Source: Eopsaltria australis (lineage: Eukaryota > Chordata > Aves > Passeriformes > Petroicidae). From it: a stretch of 64,000 bases of DNA. The notes beneath the pieces are model-generated. The model did not search any database. It was not told where the DNA came from and worked only from the letters and a program-made list of their open reading frames with translations. Every line of letters begins with the position of its first letter. Positions within the stretch are counted from its first letter, which is position 1. Shown here in pieces: positions 39,384 to 48,348 of this stretch. The DNA lies in NCBI GenBank assembly GCA_034509425.1, contig JAVTVJ010000571.1, positions 19,118-83,117 on the forward strand, read 5' to 3'. The translations under genes were made by a program, and so were the position numbers.

Positions 39384-40106
39384 TTATTCGTTCCTGCCGG
39401 TGAAACCCTGGCCCCGCCCATCTCCTTGGTCGCCCGCGCCATTTTGAACTGCATAGGGTGGGGGAGAGGGGTTCACCCGCGCTCCCTCTCTAGCTGCCCT
39501 CTCGGTTTCCCTGGCTTCGGTTGCCAATCCCTCCCAAAAAGATCGCGCGTATTGCTGCACTTCCAGCGTTGGATCGCTAACCGGCGGCGGAGGAACGGAT
39601 GGGGAAACCGCGGACGTTTGGGAAGTTTCCGCGGCAGGGGGTGGATCCGGCGGGCTCGGCGGAAGGGTCGGGAGGTTTTCTGGGGGCCCCGGGGCGTTTG
39701 GATTCAAGTTCGGGGAGGAGGGAAGCGCGCCCGGTCCCCGCAAACCCCTGCTCTCAGATAGACCGCTGTCGGGGTCTGTCTGCGTCATTGCTCCCACCCC
39801 CAGCTTAGGAGTAGCTAATAAACATGCACGTGCAGCTTTCCAAGTCTCTTGTTGTTCCAGCGCTTGGCGTAAAGCCGTTTCTACTTTCCCCCACGCTTTG
39901 AGACTTTTTCCGCTGCCCGAGACTTTAGTTTCCTCTGCTAAAACATTGGTACATTTCTCCCACACCTCTGGGTGTAATATTTCTGCTGGACGCTCAATCG
40001 CCCCAAGCTCCAGGAGTTTTGCAATAGCAATATAAAAATCCTTGAGCTTACACTTAATACCCCACTGCTTATAAAGTAAACTCACGACCTTTGCAACGGT
40101 TTCCAT
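39384..40106 (-). CDS. gag: E5 Gag, matrix part, ends at a premature stop
   Basis: ATG at 40106, about 110 bp after the primer site. Residues 1-~95 are a helical matrix domain (VVSLLYKQWGIKCK, FYIAIAKLLELG), with Glu at position 2, so no N-myristoylation glycine. A proline-rich middle follows, then PPPY (in NPSPPPYAV, near residue 220), a classic late-budding motif. The TAA at 39386-39384 cuts the frame; the downstream codons continue the same frame. This one change may be the only inactivating lesion visible in the coding part of E5. Confidence 0.85.
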   Translation of the reverse strand: METVAKVVSLLYKQWGIKCKLKDFYIAIAKLLELGAIERPAEILHPEVWEKCTNVLAEETKVSGSGKSLKAWGKVETALRQALEQQETWKAARACLLATPKLGVGAMTQTDPDSGLSESRGLRGPGALPSSPNLNPNAPGPPENLPTLPPSPPDPPPAAETSQTSAVSPSVPPPPVSDPTLEVQQYARSFWEGLATEARETERAAREGARVNPSPPPYAVQNGAGDQGDGRGQGFTGRNE

Positions 40107-40214
40107 AGTAACCGCGGGTCCTTGGGGACGTCTCCCCCGCCTGAAGTCAGCTTCGCTGCTCCGGCCGCTGCCTCTTGTCCAGGCGAATCCCGTAGCCCGA
40201 GCTCCTCTTCTTCT

Positions 40215-40232
40215 TCCCGGGTTTCGGCACCA
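40215..40232 (-). other. Primer-binding site of E5 (tRNA-Phe, 18/18)
   Basis: Minus strand TGGTGCCGAAACCCGGGA, three bases after the LTR. It is the exact complement of the 3' end of eukaryotic tRNA-Phe including CCA. Confidence 0.92.
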
Positions 40233-40235
40233 CTA

Positions 40236-40590
40236 TGTTGCCTTCTTGCTATGAAGGCAGGCGACCTGGTTCAAGAACGACAGCACGGCAGCCCGGCCTC
40301 ACCCGAGCTACTCGGTCCACGACACACAGACACCAATGTGGTGGATGGTCAAATGGCGTTTATTATCTTATCTCATGAGGTTAAATAGTCTAGGGGGCTT
40401 CACTACGTCAGAAAGGGGACGGTGGGATAGCTAGGGTTAGTAAGGAGTGGAAAACTACTGGGATTTAGGAGGGGTTGCATACTTTGGGTGATCTGTTATC
40501 ATGCAGGACTGAAGGGAGGAAGATTCCATGCTGCCCTCTGCTTTCCGTCACATCGCGAGATCTTCCGTCCGCCTGTCCCTATCTACCACA
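40236..40590 (-). repeat. 5' LTR of E5
   Basis: Same ends as 32387-32739. Differences from it include A/G changes in the terminal 100 bp, a 2-bp insertion near 40462 (GGGATTTAGG) and clustered changes near 40510-40522. Confidence 0.92.
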
Positions 40591-41010
40591 GGCTATGCTT
40601 TTCTTCCCATGGAAAAAACCATCTTTCAAGTTCAGGCATCCATGGCCAAAACTGGGAATTCACCTCCAAAATTCTGTATATCCAAGGAAAACTCCTAGAC
40701 AAAATCTGCCAGGACTGACAAGTCTGCCTTCCCTTGGCTTCCTGAAGGCCAGCTCTCAGCTGCCTTTGAAGCACTGGGGCTGTGCTTTACTTCCTGTGGA
40801 CAAGAACCATCCTTCTCCTCCAGGTGCCCATGGCCAAAATTGGGATTTGGCCTCAAAAATTCCACCTATCCCAGGACTGCTCGTAAACAAAACTGCAGAG
40901 ACAAACAGATCTTGCTGGCCTTTCATCTTTCAATCCTGGGGTTCTGTGGTTTTCTTCCTATGGAAAAGAACCATTCCTCTTGTCCATGTGCTCTTGGCCT
41001 CAAGCATTGA
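40591..41010. repeat. Degenerate ~160-190-bp tandem repeat, about 2.5 units
   Basis: The phrase (G)GCT.TGCTTTTCTTCC.TGGA.AA.AACCAT..TTC...CATGGCCAAAA.TGGGA.TT starts at about 40591, 40779 and 40939. Units differ strongly, so this is an old tandem repeat or part of a longer dispersed repeat. No coding sequence. Confidence 0.6.
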
Positions 41011-41804
41011 CCACTATATAGGGGCAAAGGAGCTCTGTTGTCAGTGGAGTGGAGACTGAGGACAGTAGAGGAGAGCCCTGGGAGGGATTGAAGGGTGGTT
41101 TCAGAGATGGTGGATCCTTCTGACATAGTAGAAAACAGCCAGAGAAGAAAAAATTATTGCGAAGTGCAGCTGGGGTGGCCCAGACTGGACACCAGGAGAA
41201 AGGAATTTCCCTCCCAGGGCAGGGCTGGGGTGCAACATGGCCCCCAGAAGGAGTCTGGAGCAGCCCAAGGCTTTGTGTGGCCAGGCAGAGGCAGGCAGGA
41301 CGCAGAGCTGTCAGCAAAGGAAGGGGCCAGCGAGGTGGGGCAGCCAGGGGATGACGACAGCCTGCAGGGACAGAGGGGCAGGGCAGGGACACCGTAGGAC
41401 AGCCTGGGCTGCAGAGGGCACAGGGATGGGCAGCAGCTGAAAGGCCCTGACAGAGCCAACTTTGGGCATGGCTGCTGGCCCTGCCCTGAGGCCAAGAGGA
41501 GATGGTGTTTCACTTTGAGTTCTTGAGAAGTTTTTTGAGCACTCTGAGGGACTGAGTCACATGCAAACAGCCCCAAAGCTCTGAGAGGGTCATTAAAATC
41601 CCTTGTGCTGTGTCTGTGCTGCTGAGCTGGGCCGGGCTCCTGGCACAGAGGCAGCTCCTGGCAAGGGCAGCCCTGCAGAGAGACAGCTCTGGCCAGGAGC
41701 AGCTCCTGTGCACAGCCCAGCAGGGCTGGGGCACTGCCAGAGCAGCTCAGGTACATGAGCAGGGCACAGACAGAGCTCCCAGGGGCTCAGCACTGGCAGG
41801 GGCT
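41011..41804. other. Unassigned host-like DNA
   Basis: A TATATAG (41015) and A/G-rich sequence lead into GC-richer DNA with many CAGC/GCTG and CTCCTGG phrases. Open frames run on both strands (41154-41756 minus, 41095-41397 plus) without domain signatures or clear splice sites. I see no supported gene. Confidence 0.4.
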
Positions 41805-42480
41805 GTGCGATGTCCCAGAGGGGGCTGGGTCATAGCAGAACCTCTGTGGCTGTGTCAGAGAGCCCTAGAGCAGCTGTGATGTCAGAAAGGGGCTGCGTGA
41901 CAGCACAGAGCAGGATGTGTGAGGTCACAGATGGGGCTATGACATCACAGAGTGTTTTGTGTAAGGTCATTGAGCAGCTACAGCATCACAGAGAGGAATG
42001 TGTGACATCACAGGGCAGCTGTATGACACCAAAAGGAGGCTTTGTGATGTAACAGAGTTTGCTGTGACATCACAGGGGGGGGCCGTGGCATCACAGAGCA
42101 GGGTGTGATGTCACAAGCTTGCTGTGTGACATCATAAAACGGGTTGTGACATCACAAAATGGGCTGTGGCATCACAGACTGGTTGCATGACATCATAGAA
42201 TGGGCCACAGAGAAGACTGCCATTATAGATAAGGGCTCTGTGACATCACAGAGCAGCTGTGTGATGTCACAGAGAAGGCTGTGACATGACAGAGTAGGTT
42301 GTGACATCACAGTGTGACTGTGTGACATGACAGGCGGCTGTGCAATATCATTGAGTAGGTTGTGCCGTCACAGAGCTGACTGTGAAATCACAGAGAAGGC
42401 TGTGACATCCCAGTGTGGCTGCGTAACATCACAAAGGGAGCTGTGACATCACAGGGGCTGTGTGAGGTCACTGGGGAGGT
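41805..42480 (+). repeat. Minisatellite C (TGTGACATCACAG-type units)
   Basis: Irregular tandem array of ~22-32-bp units built on TGTGACATCACAG and GTGATGTCACAG, with GAG.AG.CTGTG linkers. The core is a short dyad (TGTGA-NN-TCACA). It shares the heptamer TGTCACA/TGTGACA with satellites A and B but is otherwise distinct. Ends at GC-rich DNA near 42480. Confidence 0.8.
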
Positions 42481-43111
42481 CACTCCACCCCCGCCCCCCT
42501 CACAGCTCCTCCCAGACAAGTCCAACGCTGCTCGTGCCCAGTGGGGTCCCCTGTCCCCCTGGGTCCCCCCCGCCCCTGGCACCGCAGCCTCCCCCAGAGG
42601 ATGTTCCACCAGATCCACCCCAGAGCCTGACACGGGGACAGGGGGCCGGGGCCGTGGGGGGTGGGACAGGGGGACAGGGACCCTCCAGCAGCATCCCCGT
42701 GTCCCCAGGGCCAGACCTTGGGCCAGGGCTCCTTCACCCTGTTACGAACGAGGGCTTGAGAGCGCTTAAAAAATCCCTGGCAAGGGATCAGCAAGAAACA
42801 GATTTAATATTAAATGACAGCACAGCAAAGTTCCTGGGCAAGGGTCACTCTGCTCCTCACTGGACACTTCAGGCACACCAAGGAAACAAAGCAACAACAA
42901 AACCAAACAAAATCCAGGCAATCAAACCAGAAACAAACTGAGAACTGTCCCTATGTGTGTGTGTGACAAAAGGACAGTGAGGGATAAAGGATAAAAAGAA
43001 CATGGCCTAAAAGCTTAACAGAGCTCAAAATTAACAGGACTTAAGTTATACCTTAACTGATACCTTAAACCTCACAATTTAGCACAAGAGCAGCACTTTA
43101 CGGTATTTAAC
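42481..43111. other. GC-rich then AT-rich unique DNA, no gene seen
   Basis: 42481-42740 is C/G-rich with runs such as CCCCCGCCCCC and imperfect GGGGACAGGG repeats. 42770-43110 is A-rich. Frames crossing it on both strands are typical of GC skew. No domain, RNA gene or LTR recognised. Confidence 0.4.
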
Positions 43112-43450
43112 CTATCACAGAATCACGAGGTTGGAAGAGACCTTCAAGATCATAGGGTCCAACCCATGCCCTAAAACCTCCGCTAAACCATGGCACCGAG
43201 TGCCACGTCCAATCTTTTTTAAAACACACCCAGGGATGGTGACTCCACCACCTTGCCAGGCAGACAATTCCAGTGTTTAACCACTCTTTCCCTAGAAAAC
43301 TTTTTCCTAATATCCAACCTCTATTTCCCTTGGCACAGCTTAAGACTGTGTCCTCTTGTTCTGTCAGTTGTTGCCAGGAGAAAGAGGCCAACCCCCACCT
43401 GGCTAAAGCCACCCTTCAGGGAGTTCTAGAGAGTGATAAGGTCACCCATG
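43112..43450 (-). mobile_element. CR1 LINE, 3' end fragment
   Basis: Plus-strand CACAGAATCACGAGGTTGGAAGAGACCTTCAAGATCAT... through CCAGTGTTTAACCACTCTTTC and CTTTTTCCTAATATCCAACCT to GATAAGGTCACCC is the reverse complement of the well-known avian CR1 3' region, so the element lies on the minus strand with its 3' end at 43112. It is 5'-truncated, as most CR1 copies are, and noncoding. Confidence 0.88.
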
Positions 43451-43887
43451 GGGGACACTTGGCAGGCTCCACTGTCCTTCCTGTGAGGAAGGACCAGCAG
43501 CACTGGGACAGTGACCTTGCCTGCCCAGAGGTGAGACCTTGTCCCAGCAGTGACACGGGGCCTTTCTGCTTAGAAAAGACCAAGAAGTCCCTGATCTCCT
43601 TTCATGACCAAACAGGTCCCAACCCCAGAGCACAGTGGAGTACGAATGATCCAGGTCCTGAGCTGCTTTGTCCAGGAAAGGGACACTGTTCATGGCAAGC
43701 TGCTGTTGACAGGACAGAAGCCACACCAGGACAGACTGGGCACTCCTGAGCTAGTGGATGGGGACCAGGCCTTGCCCAAGGCCTAAGCCCAAGATTCCCC
43801 TAAGCTCTTCCTCTGGGGCTCTCACTCCTGTGGTCCTGCCCTCCCTCAAGTGTCCACCTCCCAAGGTTCAAGGGCACATGGGCTCTG

Positions 43888-43955
43888 GAAAGAATCACAG
43901 AATCATGGAATATCCTGAGCCAGAAGGGACCAACAGCACAGACACCCCAACATTC
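43888..43955 (-). mobile_element. Short CR1 3' end
   Basis: GAATCACAGAATCATGGAATATCCTGAGCCAGAAGGGACC is another CR1-type 3' terminus in the same orientation, only about 70 bp long. Confidence 0.7.
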
Positions 43956-44437
43956 CCACCCTGTGTCTGGGAGCTTTCCTGAGAGACAGGAAAAGGCCTA
44001 GGGGACAGGATGGAGAGCAGGGATCCTCTCCCTCCATCTCCCCAGACAGCATCCATGAGCCGTGGGAGAGAATACTCTGTGATGGGGAAGACGAGTGGGT
44101 ATGAGGACACGGATAACTTTACCACATGTCAGGTCATACCTACACACTCTCTTCAAAGGCAAGAGAGCCAAGAGGGGGCTTGATCATCTGCAGAGAACAC
44201 TTCACTTTGGAGGAGTTTCAGTGTCAGGGATTACAAAGCTGAGAGGCCCGGAAAAGCTGACTTCAGTCACAGGATGGACTGTGGTGGTGCCTCCCATGAC
44301 CAAAGTCAGCTTCCCTAGGCCACTACACACATAAGGACTGACCCTCCCCATGCCATATGAGGAGCTAAGCAGGATGAGCTCACAGGGTGTTTGGGCTGCA
44401 AAGCAGCTTTTGCTTTCAGAGAGACTGAAGTCTGCTT

Positions 44438-44612
44438 GGCAGTGCACCTCCTCAACTTGGTCTTCCCCTGGTGTGCTCAGAGGAGCAGAGGCTCACAAGG
44501 GATTCCTGAGATTCCTGTAAATCTTGTTCCAGAGTTCAAATAGTTTGGAAGATCTGTGTGAATTTGTTCTCTATCATGGAGAGCAGGGCCCTTGCAATTT
44601 CATCCTCCTTTC
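44438..44612 (-). pseudogene. Coiled-coil exon, copy 3 (inactivated)
   Basis: A pyrimidine tract and CAG at 44613-44630 precede the same start as the active-looking copies (E-I-A-R-A-L), but a TGA interrupts the frame after about 25 codons, and the donor found in copies 1 and 2 is replaced by TTGAGG. It is the most diverged of the three exon copies and probably nonfunctional. Confidence 0.55.
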
Positions 44613-45739
44613 CTGTGAAGAAAAACAGTGTCACTTGGGTCACTGATATTTCCTCCTTGAGGGGGAGACCAGCTCTCTGACACAAGGATGCCCAAAGGCT
44701 CTGATTTAACGTCCCTGACAGGAGGTCTGTTCTTAAGGCACTCCTATGGGTGCCTCTTGCCCTTCCTCACTCCCCCTTAGAAATCCTCACCTCACAGCAA
44801 TTCCATTTCTCCATGAAGGCACAATCTGGAAATGGTTTTCCCTCTGCCCTCTGACTTTAAGCAGGGAAAGGACAAGAAATCAGAGAAAATTTTCATCCCT
44901 TTTCACCCTCTCATTTGTGCTCTCTCTAGCTCAGTAAACATGGCTCCAGCTTTGAAAAGTGGGACACACGCTTCATTCTAAGGCCACAATGGCCTGAGGC
45001 AGCAGCAATTCCAGGCCTTTCCCTGCACTGCTCTGGGCTGCTCCTTGCTGAGCCTTTGCTGGCTGCAGCTGCAGCAAGAACAGGAGCCACGGTCAGGGAA
45101 GGCCCATCCTTCCTCAGCTTTGCCTGCCCTGGGGGCAAGAGGCTGCTCCCAGCACACTTTGTGTCCTGCCTGAGCCAGGCCCAGGGCCACAGCCTGGGGC
45201 CAGCCAGGCCCCCATTGCACTCTGGGCCCCAGCTGACTCCTTCCCCTTGCCAGCACCAGCTCCTGCACGCACAGCTGCTCTCCACAGGCCCTGCGCTCAC
45301 AGACACCTCCAGCCTCTGCTCAGGGAACCTCCTCTCCCTGCTCAGCAGCAACAGGGAAACAAGGCTGATCTCACACCTGCCCCAACATGGCACCAGCAGT
45401 GGGGAGCAGGAGAAAGGCAGTGGGGAAAGGGACAGAGACAGGGACACGACTTCAATGAGGACAACCCTAAAAGGATCAGGCAATGAGAGAACTCCCAGCA
45501 CACACCTTCTGCCAAGGTGAGGGACAGGAGAGGGACTTGGACCACCTGCACCTGCAGGGAACACTTCAGCATGGAGCTGTTTCAGTGCCATGCATCACAA
45601 AAGCTGTTCCATAAGGAAGGACTGTCCCTCTGTGTCCCCTTTGACCAGCTGAGCAGGATCAGCTCACAGGGTGGTTGGGCTCCAGAGCAGCTTTTGCTTT
45701 CAGAGGGATGAAAGTTTACTTGGCAATGGCCCTGCTCAC

Positions 45740-45904
45740 CTTGTATCTTCTCCAGGTCTGCTCTGAGAAGCTGAAGATCATGCTTTGTGGACTCCGGCCA
45801 TCCCTGCACACATTCTTCCAGACTTCGAATTCTCTGGGAGAGCTGCTGGAAGTCCTTCTTCAATCTGAATTCCAGGGCCCTTGCAATTTCATCCTCCTCC
45901 TTTC
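45740..45904 (-). CDS. Coiled-coil exon, copy 1 (165 nt)
   Basis: Minus-strand exon bounded by an acceptor (TTTTTCTTCACAG before 45904) and a donor (CAAG|GTGAGCAG after 45740). It is 165 nt, a phase 1-1 symmetric exon of 55 codons with no stop: start KEEDEIARALEFRLKKDF, middle LSQRIRSLEECVQ, end LQLLRADLEKIQ. Heptad-like spacing of Leu/Ile with many charged residues predicts a coiled coil. Copies 2 and 3 lie at 46277-46447 and 44438-44612. I do not recognise the gene. Symmetric duplicated exons of this kind lengthen rod-like parts of host proteins; ERV origin is unlikely since nothing retroviral is near. Confidence 0.6.
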
Positions 45905-46276
45905 CTGTGAAGAAAAACAGTGTCACTGGGTCACTGATATTTCCTCCTTGAGGGGCAGACCAGCTCTCTGACACAAGGATGCCCAAAGGCTCTGATTTAA
46001 CGTCCCTGACAGGTCTGTTCTTAAGGCACTGCTGTGGGTGCCTCTTGCCCTTCCTCACTCCCGCTTAGAAATCCTCACCCCACAGGAATTCCATTTGGCT
46101 ATGAAAACACAGTCTGGAAATGCCATGTATCACAAAAGCTGTTTCCCAAGTAAGGACTGTCCCTCTCTGTGTCCCCTTTGACCAGCTGAGCATGATCAGC
46201 TCACAGGGTGGTTGGGCTGTAGAGCAGCTTTTGCCTTCAGAGGGATGAAAGTCTGCTTGGCAATGGCCCTGCTCAC

Positions 46277-46447
46277 CTAGTTTCTTCTCCAGGTGTGCTT
46301 TGAGGAGATGAAGCTCATAGTGTTTGAATTTCTCTAATTTTTCCAATACTATCTTCACAGGTTCAATTTGTTCCTTGAGTTTAATGAAGGTGTCTTCTAC
46401 CTTGGATTCCAGGACGGTTAAGCTATTCTTCCTCTCTCTCTTCTTTC
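46277..46447 (-). CDS. Coiled-coil exon, copy 2 (171 nt)
   Basis: Acceptor CTTTTTCTACAG|GAAAG and donor CTAG|GTGAGC define a 171-nt, phase 1-1 exon of 57 codons. It encodes KKRERKNSLTVLESKVE ... VKIVLEKLEKFKHYELHLL ... LEKKL with no stop, again coiled-coil-like. The flanking introns are similar to those of copy 1, including AGCTCACAGGGTGGTTGGGC on the donor side. The reading direction (minus) places copy 2 upstream of copies 1 and 3. Confidence 0.6.
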
Positions 46448-47475
46448 CTGTAGAAAAAGATTGGTGTCAATGGGAAACTGACATTGCATGTTCGAAGGGC
46501 CACCCACCCATCCTGCCTGAAGATGATCAAATCCTGTGTTTTAAAGTCTCTTCTTGAGGGTTTCTTCTTGGGCCTTCCTACAGGTTGGTTTTCGATTTCC
46601 TCCCCTCCAGGCTGTCCTGCTCCTTGCTGGGAAAACCCCACTGCCAGGGCAGCTCTGTCCCCTGGGAGCCTGGGGTCCTGGGCATCTGCATGGCGATAGG
46701 GAATATAACAAAGGACTGGCTGGAGACCCTTGGAAGTGGGGATTTATGGATGGGTGGGATGGTTTATCTGACTGCACTGGGCCCTCATGCACAACAGGCC
46801 TCTGGATCTTCTTCCTGCTTGGCAGGGTTTAGTTTCCAGCTAGTGTGGGCAAAGACTGGAGCTCACCTGCACAGAAAGCCCAGGATGAGATTCCTCCTTC
46901 AGTGCTCCAAGAAAGGAGAGGAAACCACAGACAGGATGTGCTATATCCTTGTCAGGTTAAGAAAGAATGATGTTACTGGGTCACTGATGTTTCCCCCTTG
47001 AGGGGCAGACCAGTTCTCTGACACAAGGATGCCCAAAGCTCTGATTTAACGTCCCTGACAGAGGATGTCTTATCAGGGCTGTCCTGTGGGTTTGGTTTTC
47101 TATCCTTCCTCACTCCCCCTTAAAAATCCTCACCCCACAGAAGTTCCATTTCTCCATGAAGGCACAATCTGGAAATGGTTTTCCCTTTGCCCTCTGACTT
47201 TTAGGAGGGAAGGGACAAGAAACCAGAGAAAATTTTCATCCCTTTTCAACATGTCGTTTCTACTCTCTCTAGCTCAATACACAGGGCTCCAGCTTTGAAA
47301 AGTGGGACACACGCTTCATTCTAAGGCCACAATGGCCTGAGGCAGCAGCAATTCCAGACCTTTCCCTGCACTGCTCTGGGCTGCTCCTTGCTGAGGCTTT
47401 GCTGGCTGCAGCTGCAGCAGGAACAGGAGCCACGTTCAGGGAAGGCCCATCCTTCCTCAGCTTTGCCTGCCCTGG

Positions 47476-47874
47476 TGTAAGAGACGGGACCTAAATCCTT
47501 CATCTGCCTCACGACCATCTACAGAAACAGAGGCTGAAAACTCAGAGACCCTAAAAGGGCAAAAAGGACTTTTGCACAGTGAAGTCCGGCCAGATCCTGG
47601 TGCCTGTCGGGTGCAGAGGTCTGCTGACACATGCCTGTGAGACCGTGCTGCGAGGACTTTGTCGTGCCGTGGTAGCTATAACCCTTTCTTTTCTCCCTCT
47701 CTCTCAACCCTGTATCTCTCTCTTTCCTCTATTGCATAATTGTGTTGTTTGCACTCAATAGAGGTGCTTTTGATTTTGATTAAAGCAAAAAATATTTGTC
47801 CCGGTTTTCTTTTGCACTTTTAGATTCGGGTAATGAACCATCACGACCCCCGCTTGTGTTAGCGGATCGTGACA
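47476..47874 (+). repeat. 5' LTR of E6, about 250 bp shorter than in E3
   Basis: TGTAAGAGACGGGACC ... TTAGCGGATCGTGACA. It aligns with both ends of the E3 LTR but lacks the middle, including the ACAATGGGCCCTATTTCCCC block. The polyadenylation signal is changed to AATAGA (47757), so RNA 3'-end formation would be poor. Confidence 0.88.
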
Positions 47875-47879
47875 TCAAT

Positions 47880-47897
47880 TGGCGTCACGGACAGGAT
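47880..47897 (+). other. Primer-binding site of E6
   Basis: Identical to the E3 site (TGGCGTCACGGACAGGAT), four bases after the LTR. Confidence 0.7.
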
Positions 47898-48348
47898 TCT
47901 GAGGCAGAAGGGGCTGCAAGGTTTTTGTGTAGTCTGTAATAGGGGAAGGATGTTTTGCTCCAGCCGCACCTAGCCCGACACCCTGAAAGGGTAAGCGGTG
48001 TCTAGAAAGCAAGGGGGGCATCTCGAATTTCCCACAAACTGCACATACCTAGGTGAAAAGCACCCCTATACTCTGTTGAGGGCTCTGTCTTCTGAATTTC
48101 ACAAAAGAATCTCTTAGTGCAAAAGGGGGAGTGTTGTGTTTCTTTTTTAAAAGATGGGTGTGTAAGGAGTTTGGTCTACTTGGTGTAGCGAAGAGACAAC
48201 GGTAGTAGCTAAGCAAGGCCTCCAAGTAGATTTTTGGTCTCTTCACCCACTTTAGGGAAGCGAAGGGAGACACAGCCCAGTTCTCTGGGTTGTGGATGCA
48301 ACTAAGTTTTTACCTCCCTGAAGTGGTTTTCACTATCCCTTCAAAAAC

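Larger units (their letters stand above)
32387..40590 (-). mobile_element. E5: near-complete betaretrovirus-like provirus with gamma-type env
   Basis: Minus-strand provirus of 8.2 kb with both LTRs, an exact tRNA-Phe primer site, gag, pro, pol, env and a polypurine tract. The gag, pro and pol frames are offset by -1 each, as in betaretroviruses. The pol and env frames are complete; gag has a single TAA. Env has the CX2C surface motif, immunosuppressive-like segment and CX6CC of gammaretroviral Env, a combination known from type-D retroviruses. LTRs differ at about a dozen positions in ~355 bp by eye (~3%). No target duplication is visible (ACACGG against GGCTAT), so an edge may be rearranged. 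Confidence 0.92.
44620..47475. repeat. Tandemly duplicated host segment
   Basis: Blocks recur in the same order. The run GGGTCACTGAT.TTTCC.CCTTGAGGGG ... TTTAACGTCCCTGACAG occurs at about 44637, 45927 and 46979. The block from GCTCCAGCTTTGAAAAGTGGG to CCTTCCTCAGCTTTGCCTGCCCTGG occurs at 44942-45132 and 47287-47473. The exon-flanking block with AGCTCACAGGGTGGTTGGGCT occurs at 44380, 45661 and 46199. The spacing of the largest repeat is about 2.34 kb. This is a local gene-segment duplication rather than a satellite. Its right edge is cut by the E6 LTR. Confidence 0.8.

Noticed and set aside
32381..40596. Target-site duplication for E5
   Set aside because: Flanking bases ACACGG and GGCTAT do not match; no convincing duplication at any offset near the LTR ends.
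41095..41756. Host gene on either strand at 41.1-41.8 kb
   Set aside because: Frames are open because of GC-rich, stop-poor composition; no splice sites, domains or repeats of the 44-47 kb exons were found.
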